From: Deinococcus frigens DSM 12807
Lineage (GTDB): Bacteria; Deinococcota; Deinococci; Deinococcales; Deinococcaceae
Direction of reading: 5' to 3'
Length of the DNA stretch: 57,552 bases
NCBI RefSeq assembly: GCF_000701425.1
Contig: NZ_JNIW01000024.1
Coordinates: forward strand, 1-57,552
The notes below the pieces were generated by a model. It saw only the letters and a program-made list of their open reading frames with translations, made no database searches and had not been told where the DNA came from. The first letter of the stretch is position 1. Each line of letters starts with the position of its first letter. The position numbers and the translations under genes were made by a program. Positions 35,701 through 45,593 of this stretch are shown one piece after another.

Positions 35701-38700
35701 CGTCGGCCTGCGGGTACAGCGGCCCGCGCAGGCGCACGCTCAGGCCCGCCAGCGTGCTGTTCAGGTCCGCGCTCAGTTGGCCCTTCGCCAGCGACACGCT
35801 GCCCGCCGCCCGCTGCCCCGCCGCCCTCAGATTGACGCGCGCCCGCCCGCTGGCCCGCGCGAGATCCAGCCCAGGCACGGTCAGATCCAGGCTGGCCCGG
35901 CCCGTCAGGTCTGCCAGTTGACCGCTCAGCACCGGCCCCAGGGCGCGCGCGTCCAGCGAGGCCCCCCGGATGCTCAGGTCCTGCCCGTCGTAGCGGAAAG
36001 GCAGCCGCGCCCACGGGTGGCTCAGGGTGCCGGACGCGCTGAGGTGATTCTTCCAGTTCACACGGGCGTTCAGGGTCAGCGGCTGTCCGAGATACCGGGT
36101 GCCGTTGCTGATCAGGGTGGCCCCCGTCGCGGTCAGTTGCGCGGTCACGCGGCCCGGCACCACTTCCGCCCGCAGGTTCTCCGGCAACAGCGTCAACACG
36201 GGGGAGAGGCTGGCCGTCACCGCGCCGCCCAGTTTTGGCAGCACCTCCACCCGCCCGGTCAGCGGTCCGGAGGGCAGCGCCGCAAGTAACGGCCCCGCGC
36301 CCGTCAGCCTGACCGTGCCGGGCGTGCCAGACAGCGCGTACCTTGCCGCCAGGCTGCCGCTCCACTGGCCGCCCGCGTAGGTCAGCCCGCCCACCGTCGC
36401 CCGCGCCCCGGTCAATGAGGCCGTCAGCGGGAAGCTCTGTGCCGGAACGCTGAGGGTCAGGGGGGCCGTGCCGAAGGTTCGCGCCCTGACCTTGACCGTG
36501 CCGCGCAGATCGGCCACGTCGCCGCTGGCCCTCGCGGTGAAGTACGGTCCGCTGACCTCTAGTTTCAGGTCGTCCACCGTCGCCGGAAGGGTCAGGCGTC
36601 CGGTGGCGCTGACCGTCTGTCCGGCCACCACGCCCCGCGCGCTGATGCGGCCATTCTCGGCGTTGACGGTGAAGGGTCCGGCCTGCAAGGTGCCGCTCAG
36701 GACGCCGCCGCGCGCGTTCAGATCGCCCACCAGCGGTTGGCCCGCCAGCGTCAGCCCCTGGGCCTGCACATCGAAGTCGGACAGGCCGCGCAGGTCCACC
36801 GTGGCCGCGCCGCCCCGGGCGTCCCGCACGGTGATGCGCCCGCGCGGTTCGGTGCCGCGCCCCTGCACGTTGCCCTCTATGAACAGTCCGCCCGCGATGG
36901 GGCCGCGCACGTTCACGTCGTAGCTGCCTTCCGGTAGGGAGGCGGTGCCGCGCGCGCGGAGGCCCTCGCGGTCTGTCAGGTCGACGTTCAGGTTGTTCCA
37001 GGGGCCGTTTAAAGCTACGGTGTACTGGTCCAGTTGACCGCGTGCGTCCACCGTGCCTTTAAAAGTGCCGTTCTCACCCGCTCCATTTTGACCCAGGCTC
37101 CAGGTGGCGCGGCCATTCACGCTGCCCTGCTGCCCGAAGGCGGTCAGCGGTTGCCTGCCGGTCACGCGAACCAGACCCGTTTTGCCGTCGTAAGTGACGT
37201 TCAGATCGCCCCAGGTGCCGTTCACGGCCAGCCTGGGCGTTAGCGTTCCACTCAGGTCCACCGCCTGGGCGGGCAGGGTCACGCCGCCCAGCGACAGCTC
37301 GCCGCTGCGGCCCGTGACCCGCGCCTTGAGCGCGTCGTAGGGGCCGCTGACCGCCGCGTTCAGCGTCTGTCCCTGCGCCGACACCGTGCCGCTGACGCCC
37401 ACCTGCGGGTAGACCTGGCCGCTGACGTGGGCGGTGGCCCCAGCGTAGTCCGCCTTCAGATCAGCCGTCACATTTCCGTCGCGGCGCGTCAGTGTTCCCG
37501 CCACGTCCGCCCCCGCCACGCTGGCGTTCACGGCTGCCGTGCCGCCCCGCCCGGCCAGATTCAGCTCCAGCGTGCCGGAGAGGTCCGGCAGATTCACCAG
37601 CGGACGCAGATTCACCAGCGGACGCAGCGCAGCCAGGTCCACCCGCCCGCTGGCAGTCACGTTCTGCCCGTCGATCACGCCGCGCGCCGTCTGTCCCGCC
37701 GTAACCAGATCGAAGCGGACGCTGCCAGCGTCCGTCAGGCTGAGGTTGCCCTGAATGTCGGCCCCCTGAATGCGGGCGGTGGTGTTGTACGGGGCGCTCA
37801 GCTCGGTGTCGGCCAGCACGGTCACGCCGTTTGCGGTGCCGCGCAGGCTGGCGCGTTTGCCGCGCCCGGTGGCCGTCAGGTCGAAGCCGTTGCCCCTTGC
37901 CGTCAGCGTGCCGAATGCGTCGAGGGTAGTGGTGACCGTCATGTCCCCGCTGACCTTCAGGCCGCCCATGACTTCCAGATTGCGCGCCGTGATCGGGAAC
38001 GAATCGCCGTTCCAGCGCAGCACCTGCTGACCGGAGGTAAAGGTGCCGCGCTGGCGCAGGTAATTCACGTCCAGCGGCCCGCTAAGGGTGCCGACCACAC
38101 CCGGCACCCGCGCCGTCAGGTTCCCGGTCACGTCCCCGCTTTCCAGATCGAGCTGGCCCGCGCCGGAGAGGGTCAGGCCCGCGCCCTTCAGGTCCCGGGC
38201 GCTCCAGCCGCCGCGAAATTCCCGGTCCAGGTCAAGTTGCACGCTGCCCAGATCGGCCTTCAGCCCCTGTTTGTTCAGGCGTGCCGTGCCTGCCAGCGCA
38301 AACGGCCCCGCCGTGCCGCCGGTGATCACGGCCCGCAAGTCGTCCGGCGTGCCGCTCAGGGCTACCCTCGCCCCCGCCGCGCCGTAGGTGGGGTTTAGCA
38401 CGGCGCTGAGCCGCTCACCCTTAAGGGCATAGGTGCCCGACAGTGGGCCGCCCAGCCCCTCCCCGCTCAGGGTCACCAGATTCTGCGCGTCGATGCTGGC
38501 CTGCACGTTCAGCGGCTTGGCCCCGAATGCGCCCACCAGTTGGGCCTCGCCGGAGCGTCCGATGGCCCAGTTGCCGCTCAGCTTCTGTTGCGACTCGCCC
38601 AGCCGGGTGTCGGCGCTGAAGCTCAGATCGTTGTTCTGGGGGGCCTTCTCACCGGCCTGGTGCAAAAAGGCGTAACTGGCCTGCGCGCCACTGAAGGCGA

Positions 38701-39751
38701 CGCCCGCCAGCTTGCCCGCGCCGGTGGCCTGCGCCGAGACCTGCACGGTGTCCCAGCCGCCCGCCGTGACGCGCAACTGCAACTGCCCCTCGCCCGTGGT
38801 CCCCAGCGCCCGCGCCAGACCGGAGACGGTGGGCGCAGCCTCCGCCGTGACCGTCCAGTTCCTGGCCTTCAGGTCCGCGTTGCCGGTGGCGGTGACCGGG
38901 CCGTTCCAGCCCTGCCCGGCCAGCTTCAGGTCAATGGTGTCGCCGCGCTGCGTGACGGTGCCGCCGATGCCCGTCACGGTCACGAACTTCGCGTCCGGCA
39001 CACGCACGGCGGCGTCGGCGATGTTGAGGTCGCCGCGCAGCGGGCCGTCGTTCAGGACGTATTTGCCCGTAATTCGCCCCGCCGTCACGCCCGACCAGTA
39101 GAAGTTCAGCACCCGCGCGTCTGCACTGAGGTCGGCGGTAATCACGTTGTTCTCGCCCAGCGAAACGTCGGCACGTACCTGGCCGTCTTTGGTCTGACCC
39201 TGGACCGTCCACCCTCCGTCCGCGCGCGGCCCGATCTGGAGTTGTCCGTCCGGGATCTCGTTTTTCTTGCCGTCCACATTGAGGCGGATGTCGCTCAGGT
39301 TCAGCTTGCCGGGGGTGATGGTCCAGCCGCCGCCCGCCGCTACGCCGCTGCCCTGGGTCAGGCGGCTGATCAGCTCGGCGGCGTTCACGTTCACGGTGGC
39401 GTCCGTGACGCTTGCGCCCAGCCGCAGCGTTTTGGCAAAGGGATTGAACGCCTCCACGGTCACGCCCACCGCCTCCACCTGCGCGTCCACGCCGCTCTGC
39501 CGCACGGTCACGCCCTCCAGCCGGGGGGACCAGATCGGCCCAGTGACCCGCCCCGCGCTGAGGCCCAGATCGGAACCGTAGCGTGCCAGCAGCCAGCTTC
39601 CAAACAGGGTGGGAGCAAAGACCACAAGCAGCGCCAGTACGGCCACCACGCCCAGCAGCACCCAGGGCCAGCGCCGCCGGGCCGGTGGTTTCGCCGGTGG
39701 TTTCCTCGTGGGTTCGCCGCCAACCTCGCGGGCCGCCGGATCGTCGGTCAC
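29711..39751 (-). CDS. Giant TamB-family translocation/assembly module protein
   Basis: A single frame of 3346 residues. The N-terminus has a basic cytoplasmic tail and one membrane anchor (WVLLGVVAVLALLVVFAPTLFG, about 30-51). The rest is an almost uninterrupted series of short amphipathic beta-strands with glycine turns, as in AsmA/TamB bridge proteins that span the periplasm and move lipids or help outer-membrane proteins. The C-terminal 400-450 residues match the TamB (DUF490) domain, ending in FGVTYRIGGR. E. coli TamB is about 1260 residues, so this is more than twice as long, as seen for Deinococcus homologues. Start GTG 39751 is the first in frame before the anchor. Several short in-frame DNA repeats occur inside. 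Confidence 0.88.
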   Translation of the reverse strand: MTDDPAAREVGGEPTRKPPAKPPARRRWPWVLLGVVAVLALLVVFAPTLFGSWLLARYGSDLGLSAGRVTGPIWSPRLEGVTVRQSGVDAQVEAVGVTVEAFNPFAKTLRLGASVTDATVNVNAAELISRLTQGSGVAAGGGWTITPGKLNLSDIRLNVDGKKNEIPDGQLQIGPRADGGWTVQGQTKDGQVRADVSLGENNVITADLSADARVLNFYWSGVTAGRITGKYVLNDGPLRGDLNIADAAVRVPDAKFVTVTGIGGTVTQRGDTIDLKLAGQGWNGPVTATGNADLKARNWTVTAEAAPTVSGLARALGTTGEGQLQLRVTAGGWDTVQVSAQATGAGKLAGVAFSGAQASYAFLHQAGEKAPQNNDLSFSADTRLGESQQKLSGNWAIGRSGEAQLVGAFGAKPLNVQASIDAQNLVTLSGEGLGGPLSGTYALKGERLSAVLNPTYGAAGARVALSGTPDDLRAVITGGTAGPFALAGTARLNKQGLKADLGSVQLDLDREFRGGWSARDLKGAGLTLSGAGQLDLESGDVTGNLTARVPGVVGTLSGPLDVNYLRQRGTFTSGQQVLRWNGDSFPITARNLEVMGGLKVSGDMTVTTTLDAFGTLTARGNGFDLTATGRGKRASLRGTANGVTVLADTELSAPYNTTARIQGADIQGNLSLTDAGSVRFDLVTAGQTARGVIDGQNVTASGRVDLAALRPLVNLRPLVNLPDLSGTLELNLAGRGGTAAVNASVAGADVAGTLTRRDGNVTADLKADYAGATAHVSGQVYPQVGVSGTVSAQGQTLNAAVSGPYDALKARVTGRSGELSLGGVTLPAQAVDLSGTLTPRLAVNGTWGDLNVTYDGKTGLVRVTGRQPLTAFGQQGSVNGRATWSLGQNGAGENGTFKGTVDARGQLDQYTVALNGPWNNLNVDLTDREGLRARGTASLPEGSYDVNVRGPIAGGLFIEGNVQGRGTEPRGRITVRDARGGAATVDLRGLSDFDVQAQGLTLAGQPLVGDLNARGGVLSGTLQAGPFTVNAENGRISARGVVAGQTVSATGRLTLPATVDDLKLEVSGPYFTARASGDVADLRGTVKVRARTFGTAPLTLSVPAQSFPLTASLTGARATVGGLTYAGGQWSGSLAARYALSGTPGTVRLTGAGPLLAALPSGPLTGRVEVLPKLGGAVTASLSPVLTLLPENLRAEVVPGRVTAQLTATGATLISNGTRYLGQPLTLNARVNWKNHLSASGTLSHPWARLPFRYDGQDLSIRGASLDARALGPVLSGQLADLTGRASLDLTVPGLDLARASGRARVNLRAAGQRAAGSVSLAKGQLSADLNSTLAGLSVRLRGPLYPQADAALTLDGLRALDGLKATLRGSAQDTLTLRAAGQYAGRAVDITATATGLTNGAARVQLGGTVAGAALNLAVNRGAGSGLAAWQAAGSVSVPDLGPLLLSDTAGHLTATVDGTLADLRLDTAGTVAGVKFAAPASFAGGVLRLRGATATLPQGTVRASGPVFPTLKLSARANVTDLLPGTYTAQITGTYSKPDVNVQGVLTGGVAGLQATGTRLTARLLGQDWKLGLGGETLAGTLRGQVGTNALGGLSNAALTVNAGYLGGSPDTPINVRLNGHPGWNARTGWSGTLRAVGDIPGGPLDAVLDGDGALKVAALVGTGKTQARVTGSLPADLAFRPGGTLELLAFDVGALWGRPEQLRVSGTVNVGGPSWNAPEAAFAGQLQDSGNELSGELGASYRAGDLSVRLNGPKVAGGGTLEGGRFTASLKADTLRIARLLPRGLDVDALTFAGRVEAAGTLADGPQLVSVQNLALKGQQEQTGPFSLYGNASYRWKAGGADELSTALSGSLRGGVLKAEGQLPGGVRVTVRGLGTSFLNSPALKISALGGGSVGADLTLRGAVGDPTLEGSVTARTSALDALATLSGRVRDPHAVVRVNLLGAAGGTLYADARDLNLEAGTVRARLYGTVQSGGNTAKVDLHGVWPQLAGTVQATLTGLNEPLTLNADGRGNYVLDGNELGGGTVTLQQGPGFIPTLAGNLNLTPLPLVSGTGQLSVAATLAGNLSAPTLAATVTSRGASAYGVTLADTTGRLGGTLNALTGTLSQGGQTVATLDGGKATLGGLRLDAAGSAIRVSGTAGLDGSADLDLMASGTLSGKLKAKSRAGSLSLVGNLNGPQKLAAAVDLRADPFSGWHGGVRVTGGPSLGSTGLGGTGLGGSGDVLTAPAVLSVSGPLAHPLAQGTAGLLGAGARIVAAQTGVQVRLVDGPGATANGAVGFSPDSTGQWRWSGAASLTRPELSLSVTPSGPLADPQVLLSVRRGEWRASGTATLEGADLRVSDGERDGSLSFRGGQLQTELPGLQLARLGIPNLNGVLTASGTLNTDAQNGQVTLKVTDFTSPAEIPYLGLQLSGDASASVTLRGGRPTVAARITLPSGTLQLSALQGEQNWTGRLTGRLQQQGGTLDVNVGLDSGGLTGLLGIRTYPLEVAGQNLTVDGEVALKGQSFGATLSARNEVGGVSLNASGGIADLLPQTPLSALALQPTGEGYSVRAVLDDLEVGNLKIAPDLSGRLSGNANFQDGGGTFVVRSAGLRVGPRTLPARLEGTLVGGSWRIRGFLGQSDFTAGLSTTGDLSTTGDLSTTGARGGEVFGQGNLRALPVGALVAAFTGAAPGEGVVTGVARFRFPLADPLSGSASVVAERIRVSATSMTGGAGEAASTETLTGSGTLEYAAGELRGVNVQLSGAGTWDVRGQYTRQLVDLSARFTNTTFTPVLRLIPGLAELDPSLRGSLTLGAGGTYDRPRGMLRVQNVSGSVAGLSLEVPNFTGDLPDSGAFTAGGTLLTGGALGANGTLDVRGQLTLGKLSGTRVSFSGLLAPQGLGALPGSSVVLTQDGEGFTVDAQSRSTGATTGAGNLRLTGRVSPRIDLTLAARNYNLPLSVISARESAVNADLRAVDDGTLIRVSGAANFLRLTLGRADAGSAIPTPGKTNGQSVSGVPTGTGRTTDNYVSPLPEVYSTFPAPTAQAGETALRPARPFLERVVFEDIPIRASGGVRVDESLARAEFSTAGLTLAGSGARPRITGIIRSERGFIYLRENEFALGNSSVTFNGDGLLPAFDITASGQVQAVTTGVRVPVTLNLSGEFVTREGGQAALDLNTTLRCTSESAACNDPDTGQSYTEPELYALVATGVPNLTALPGNLGALGASAVQTALNVLVLGELERTLAKAFGLDVFRLSPRLAGEDGTLSATLTLGSYLTRDLYLQYQVDLAGKGLLDATYSTPDNRFTFRVSTPLTGLDLGSLRPSFSAGYNINPRTNLSIGVQNGDVSTRIRFGVTYRIGGR
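31810..31860. repeat. 18-bp tandem repeat (nearly three units) in the tamB-like gene
   Basis: CTCCAGTGGTACTCA recurs at 31810, 31828 and 31846 with an 18-base period. It encodes a six-residue unit LSTTGD in the protein, so copy changes would keep the frame. Confidence 0.85.
33086..33115. repeat. 15-bp tandem repeat in the tamB-like gene
   Basis: Two identical copies of GCCGCCCAGCCCAGT (33086-33100, 33101-33115), giving a glycine-rich five-residue repeat. Confidence 0.8.
37589..37624. repeat. 18-bp tandem duplication in the tamB-like gene
   Basis: Two identical copies of CAGATTCACCAGCGGACG, encoding RPLVNL twice. Confidence 0.85.
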
Positions 39752-39901
39752 GCGCGCTCCCCGCCGCGTCCGGTCCGTTGTCTGGTGCAGTGTTCCCGGG
39801 CGGCGCGCATTGAACGCATTCTAGGGGCCAGCGCGTGAGTTGGTCACCCCCGACCTCACCGGACCGTCAGATTTCCACCCTCTGTCCCGCGTTCCGGGCG
39901 C

Positions 39902-39907
39902 TACCCT
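39902..39907 (+). promoter_or_regulatory. Leaderless -10 box (TACCCT) of acyP
   Basis: TACCCT is followed by seven bases and ATG 39915, with no ribosome binding site. Confidence 0.65.
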
Positions 39908-39914
39908 GACGGCT

Positions 39915-40178
39915 ATGCGTCTGACTGCACTCGTGATCGGCACCGTCCAGGGGGTCGGTTACCGCCTGTATGTCCAGCGGTATGCCCGTGACCTGAAGTT
40001 GCAGGGCTACGCCGAGAATCTTATTGATGGCCGCGTGGAAGTCGTCGCCGAGGGCCATGAGGCCGATCTGGACCGCCTGCTGCACTGGCTGCGGCGCGGC
40101 CCCCCGCACGCCCGCGTGCGCGACGTGCAGACCCAGAGGAGCGAGGCGACGGGACTGCGGGATTTTCATATCTACTGA
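39915..40178 (+). CDS. acyP: Acylphosphatase
   Basis: Small enzyme that hydrolyses acyl phosphates such as acetyl phosphate or carbamoyl phosphate. Its 87 residues match the usual size. The signature VIGTVQGVGYR (7-17) holds the phosphate-binding loop and catalytic Arg 17, and ENLIDGRVEVVAEG supplies the catalytic Asn 35. The open frame extends upstream to 39840, but ATG 39915 fits both the family N-terminus and the leaderless promoter. The 3' end overlaps the convergent acetyltransferase gene by seven bases. Confidence 0.93.
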   Translation: MRLTALVIGTVQGVGYRLYVQRYARDLKLQGYAENLIDGRVEVVAEGHEADLDRLLHWLRRGPPHARVRDVQTQRSEATGLRDFHIY

Positions 40179-40726
40179 GGGGTCTCCCGGATCAGGCGGA
40201 TTATGTGGCTGTACGGGTGGCCGCCCACCATTCTTTCCCCAGCCGCCGCAAAACCCGCGCGGGCGCAGAGTCTGGCGGCGCGGTAGCCTTTTTCCAGCAG
40301 TAATCCCACACGCCCAAGCCCACGTGAGACGGCCTGCGCTGCCGCTTCCCGCAACAGCCGCGCGCCAATGCCCTGGCCGCGTGCCGCCGCCGTCACGGCC
40401 AGGGTGTCCACGGACCACTCGCCGGGCAGGCCCCGTCCGCGCAGGTGTCCCCGGAACGGCCCGTCCAACGCTTTGCAGTCGGCCCCCACGTCACCCAGCA
40501 GCGGTCCCAGCCTCTCGCCAGAGCGCTCGGCAATCCACACGTTCTGAACGCTCAGGCGGTGTCCGGCGCGCGCAAAAAAGCCCAGCATCACGTCCTGTGG
40601 CTCGGCGTTCGGGGCCTCGGCGTCCGGGGCCGCGCCAGTCAGGATCAGTCCGATGTGGCCGGTGGTGTCCTGGATCAGCGGCACGGCGAAGGGCGGGTCG
40701 CCGGGTCGCGCGGGGCGGATGGTCAC
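40172..40726 (-). CDS. GNAT family N-acetyltransferase
   Basis: 184 residues. The acetyl-CoA pyrophosphate-binding motif is clear: VDTLAVTAAARGQGIGARLL (about 107-126), followed by RAARLCARAGFAAAGE (motif B region). The acceptor substrate cannot be predicted. A GTG at 40726 gives a normal GNAT N-terminus (MTIRPARPGD). It converges with acyP and may be transcribed on its own, since the next gene on this strand upstream (phoU) ends 21 bases before its start and could also read through into it. Confidence 0.85.
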   Translation of the reverse strand: MTIRPARPGDPPFAVPLIQDTTGHIGLILTGAAPDAEAPNAEPQDVMLGFFARAGHRLSVQNVWIAERSGERLGPLLGDVGADCKALDGPFRGHLRGRGLPGEWSVDTLAVTAAARGQGIGARLLREAAAQAVSRGLGRVGLLLEKGYRAARLCARAGFAAAGERMVGGHPYSHIIRLIRETPQ

Positions 40727-40747
40727 GGGACCAGTCGTGGGAACAGG

Positions 40748-41434
40748 CTAGAGCGGCTCCCCGCCCGTCACCCGGCCCAGCATCAGGGCCTCCAGCCGCT
40801 CGGCCACGTTGACCAGGTGGTCTCCCAGCCGCTCCAGATTGCGGGCGATCTGCCCGGCGGTCAGGGCCACCTCGGTGTCCTCGGGGCGCTCCAGCAACCG
40901 CGTCAGGCTGGCGCGCTGCATCTGTTCGTACAGGGCGTCCACCTGCTCGAAGTCCAGGCGCATGACCTCGCGGGCCGCGCCCACGTCGCGCTCGGCGAAG
41001 GCGTAGGCCAGCCGCTCCAGCATCTCGGAGAGCAGGCGCACCAGCGGCAGCACGTCCTGCAAGGTGGCGCTGCGGGCGCGCGGGGCGAAGTGTTCCAGAT
41101 CGCGGGCCAGCTTCAGGGCGTAGTCGCCCACCCGCTCCAGGTTGGTCAGGCTGCGGAAGACCACCAGATGAAAGGCCAGCTCGGCCTCGCTCAGCGGCGC
41201 GGCGAAGGCGGCCAGGCAGGCGTCCTCGATCTCGCGCTCCAGGGCGTTGGTCTCGTCTTCCAGCACCCCGGCGCGGGCGGTCAGTCCGGCGAACTCGGCG
41301 CGGGCGTCGGCGTCGCGCACGGCGTTCAGTTGCTCCAGCGTGATGCTCAGCATCCGCAGAAAGCGGGCCGTGACCTGCGCCACGCTGGCCGCTCCGCCCG
41401 TGGACTGCAAGTGGGGTGGGGGTGGGACGGTCAT
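40748..41434 (-). CDS. phoU: Phosphate-signalling protein PhoU
   Basis: PhoU links the Pst transporter to the PhoR-PhoB sensor system and keeps the phosphate regulon off when phosphate is ample. The 228 residues form two homologous three-helix halves with the metal-binding pattern visible in RSLTNLERVGDYALKLARDL (first half) and ARNLERLGDHLVNVAERLE (second half). The frame is open upstream to 41515, but ATG 41434 is preceded by GATACT with six bases between (possible leaderless -10), giving a sensible N-terminus. It follows pstB by 58 bases in the pst cluster. Confidence 0.93.
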   Translation of the reverse strand: MTVPPPPHLQSTGGAASVAQVTARFLRMLSITLEQLNAVRDADARAEFAGLTARAGVLEDETNALEREIEDACLAAFAAPLSEAELAFHLVVFRSLTNLERVGDYALKLARDLEHFAPRARSATLQDVLPLVRLLSEMLERLAYAFAERDVGAAREVMRLDFEQVDALYEQMQRASLTRLLERPEDTEVALTAGQIARNLERLGDHLVNVAERLEALMLGRVTGGEPL

Positions 41435-41492
41435 GCGGGCAGTATCGCGCGTCCCTGTGATGCCGGGGTCAACTGGGCGCAGGGTCAGAACG

Positions 41493-42251
41493 CTACCCGA
41501 AGCGCCCGGTGACATACGCCTCGGTGCGCTCGTCGCGCGGCGACTGGAACAGCCTATCGGTGGGGCCGTGTTCCACCAGATCGCCCACCAGAAAAAACGA
41601 GGTGGTGTCGCTGACCCGCGCGGCCTGGTGCATGTTGTGGGTCACGATGATGATGGTGGTGACCTTCTTGAGTTCGGTCATCAATTCCTCGATCTTGGCT
41701 GTGCTGGACGGGTCCAGGGCGCTGGTCGGCTCGTCCATCAGCAGGATCTCGGGGTCCACTGCCAGCGCGCGGGCGATGCACAGCCGCTGCTGCTGGCCGC
41801 CGGAAAGGCCCGTTGCAGGCGTGTTCAGCCGCTCCTTGACCTCCTCCCACAGCGCCGCGCCCCTCAGGCTGCGCTCGGCCACTGCCATCAGTTGGTCCCT
41901 GTTCCGCATGCCCGCCAGCTTCAGGCCCGCCACCACGTTGTCGAACACGCTCATGGTGGGAAAGGGGTTAGGCTTCTGGAAGACCATGCCCACGCGGCGG
42001 CGCATGGCGACGGGATCGACGCCCGGCGCATAGATGTCCTCGCCGTCCAGCAGAATCTGCCCGGTGACCCGCGCCCCCGGCGTCAGATCGTGCATGCGGT
42101 TGATGGCCCGCAAAAAGGTGGTCTTGCCGCAGCCGCTGGGGCCGATCAGGGCGTTGACGGTGCCGGTGTGGACGTCCAGATCGACATTTTGCACGGCCTG
42201 TTTGTCGCCGTAAAAGATATTGACGTCTTTGGCCTGGAGAAGGGGATTCAT
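41493..42251 (-). CDS. pstB: Phosphate ABC transporter ATP-binding protein
   Basis: ATPase of the high-affinity phosphate importer, 252 residues. Walker [10 protein letters not shown] near 38, PstB-typical [14 protein letters not shown], signature [15 protein letters not shown], Walker [14 protein letters not shown], switch histidine [20 protein letters not shown] precedes the ATG at a good distance. The gap of 85 bases to pstA holds nothing that I can assign. Confidence 0.96.
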   Translation of the reverse strand: MNPLLQAKDVNIFYGDKQAVQNVDLDVHTGTVNALIGPSGCGKTTFLRAINRMHDLTPGARVTGQILLDGEDIYAPGVDPVAMRRRVGMVFQKPNPFPTMSVFDNVVAGLKLAGMRNRDQLMAVAERSLRGAALWEEVKERLNTPATGLSGGQQQRLCIARALAVDPEILLMDEPTSALDPSSTAKIEELMTELKKVTTIIIVTHNMHQAARVSDTTSFFLVGDLVEHGPTDRLFQSPRDERTEAYVTGRFG

Positions 42252-42336
42252 GATGCTCCTTTGGATGTGTCAAACCGTCTCACGGCGAAAGAAAAATTTA
42301 AAGACAGGATGCTGGTCCTTTGAAGTGGTCAGACCT

Positions 42337-43199
42337 TTAAACCTTCCTGCTAAAGCGCCGCGCCAGCAGACTCGTCACGAAGATCAGCACGATCAGCAGC
42401 AGCGCTCCGGCCTTCGCCATGCGCTGGTTCTCGTCATAGGCGCTGGTGGCTCCCCGGTAGATTTCCAGCGGCAGGGCGCTCATGGGCTTGCTGGGGTCCA
42501 GGTTGACGTTGGGGTTGCCGAAGGCGGTGAACAGCAGCGGCGCGGCCTCGCCCGCCACCCGCGCCAGCGCCAGCATCACGCCGGTAATAATTCCTCCGGC
42601 GGCGGCGGGCAGCACGATCCGCAGCGTGACCAACCACTGCGGCAGGCCCAGGCTCAGTCCCGCCTCGCGTACGGCCTGTGGCACCAGCTTCAGCACTTCC
42701 TCGGTGGTCCGCACGACGATTGGGATCATCAGAAAGCCCAGCGCCACCGCCCCGGCAAAGCCCGAGAAGCCGAAGTTCAGCACGATCAGCCCGTAGGCCA
42801 CCAGCCCCATCACGATGGCCGGAATACCGGCCAGCACGTCGCTGACCAGCCGGATGCTGGGCATCAGCGGATGGCGTGGGTACTCGGCCAGAAAGATGCC
42901 CCCGGCAATGCCGACCAGCACGCCGAACACCGAGGACATCGCCAGCATATACAGGCTGCCCAGGATGGCGTTCAGTAGACCGCCGCCGGTTTCACCCTCG
43001 GGCGCGGGAATTTTGGTGAAGAAGTCCAGATTCACCGCGTCGATGCCCTCGCGGATCAGGTACACGAAGATCAGGATCAGCGGCGCAACCACCAGCAGCG
43101 TCGCCAGCAGGATCAGTCCGCCCATCATCATGTTCTGTGCCCTGCGCGCAGCGCTGAGGCCCGTCCTGACCTGCGGTCTGGCAGAGGTGGCGGTGCTCA

Positions 43200-43203
<4 letters not shown>
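42337..43203 (-). CDS. pstA: Phosphate ABC transporter permease PstA
   Basis: 288-residue inner-membrane permease with about six helices. The coupling loop with the ATPase is seen as [31 protein letters not shown], and the PstA signature FLAEYPRHP is present. It pairs with PstC to form the phosphate channel. The ATG overlaps the pstC stop by four bases (ATGA), so the two permeases are translated together. Confidence 0.95.
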
Positions 43204-44200
<997 letters not shown>

Positions 44201-44204
<4 letters not shown>

Positions 44205-44221
44205 GGCTGTCTCTCACTCAT
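44201..44221 (-). other. Possible six-codon minicistron leading into pstC
   Basis: ATG at 44221 follows GGAG at eight bases and encodes MSERQP, ending in TGA that overlaps the pstC ATG (ATGA). pstC has only a weak site of its own, so ribosomes could reach it by translating this short frame. Expression is not shown. Confidence 0.4.
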
Positions 44222-44267
44222 GGCAGGGTCTCCCAGATGGGCGCATGGGGGCAGTTGAGCGGAATGG

Positions 44268-44284
44268 CGTCAGGGGGATGTCAG
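44268..44284 (-). promoter_or_regulatory. Pho-box-like direct repeats upstream of pstC
   Basis: On the minus strand CTGACA (44279-44284) and CTGACG (44268-44273) are spaced exactly 11 bases, as in PhoB-type boxes. TCAACT at 44253-44258, nine bases further on, could be a weak -10, the same geometry as before pstS. Confidence 0.5.
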
Positions 44285-44450
44285 GGGCGGCGCTGGGGAC
44301 AGATGGGCGGCGTGTTTTTCCGACCCCTCTAGCCTTGTGGGACTTGGCCTTGCGGGAGAAGGACACCGAGAGGGCGGCGAGGGTGAGGGAGCCACCGGGC
44401 AGGCCGAAAATGCGACCAAGATGATTTTCTTATTGCTCTCAACCGACACC

Positions 44451-44482
44451 AAAAATGCGGCCCCAGATTTCTCCAGGGCCGC
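44451..44482 (-). terminator. Terminator of pstS
   Basis: Minus-strand GCGGCCC / GGGGCCGC stem around an 11-base loop, followed by ATTTTT. It separates pstS from pstC, so a second promoter or read-through must serve pstCAB. Confidence 0.8.
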
Positions 44483-44500
44483 CCTCACCGATCACTCGCT

Positions 44501-45532
<1,032 letters not shown>

Positions 45533-45539
45533 GTCTCTG

Positions 45540-45593
45540 AGTCTGCGGGCCGAGTGTCAGCCCCCGGTCACTGCGAAGTCAGCGGAGTGTCAG
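45540..45593 (-). promoter_or_regulatory. pstS promoter with four 11-bp Pho-box-like repeats
   Basis: On the minus strand four hexamers, CTGACA (45588-45593), CTGACT (45577-45582), GTGACC (45566-45571) and CTGACA (45555-45560), are spaced exactly 11 bases apart. PhoB/PhoP-class regulators bind 11-bp direct repeats. Nine bases after the last repeat is CAGACT (45540-45545), then seven bases to the ATG, so a PhoB-type activator could replace the -35 of a leaderless promoter. Confidence 0.65.
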
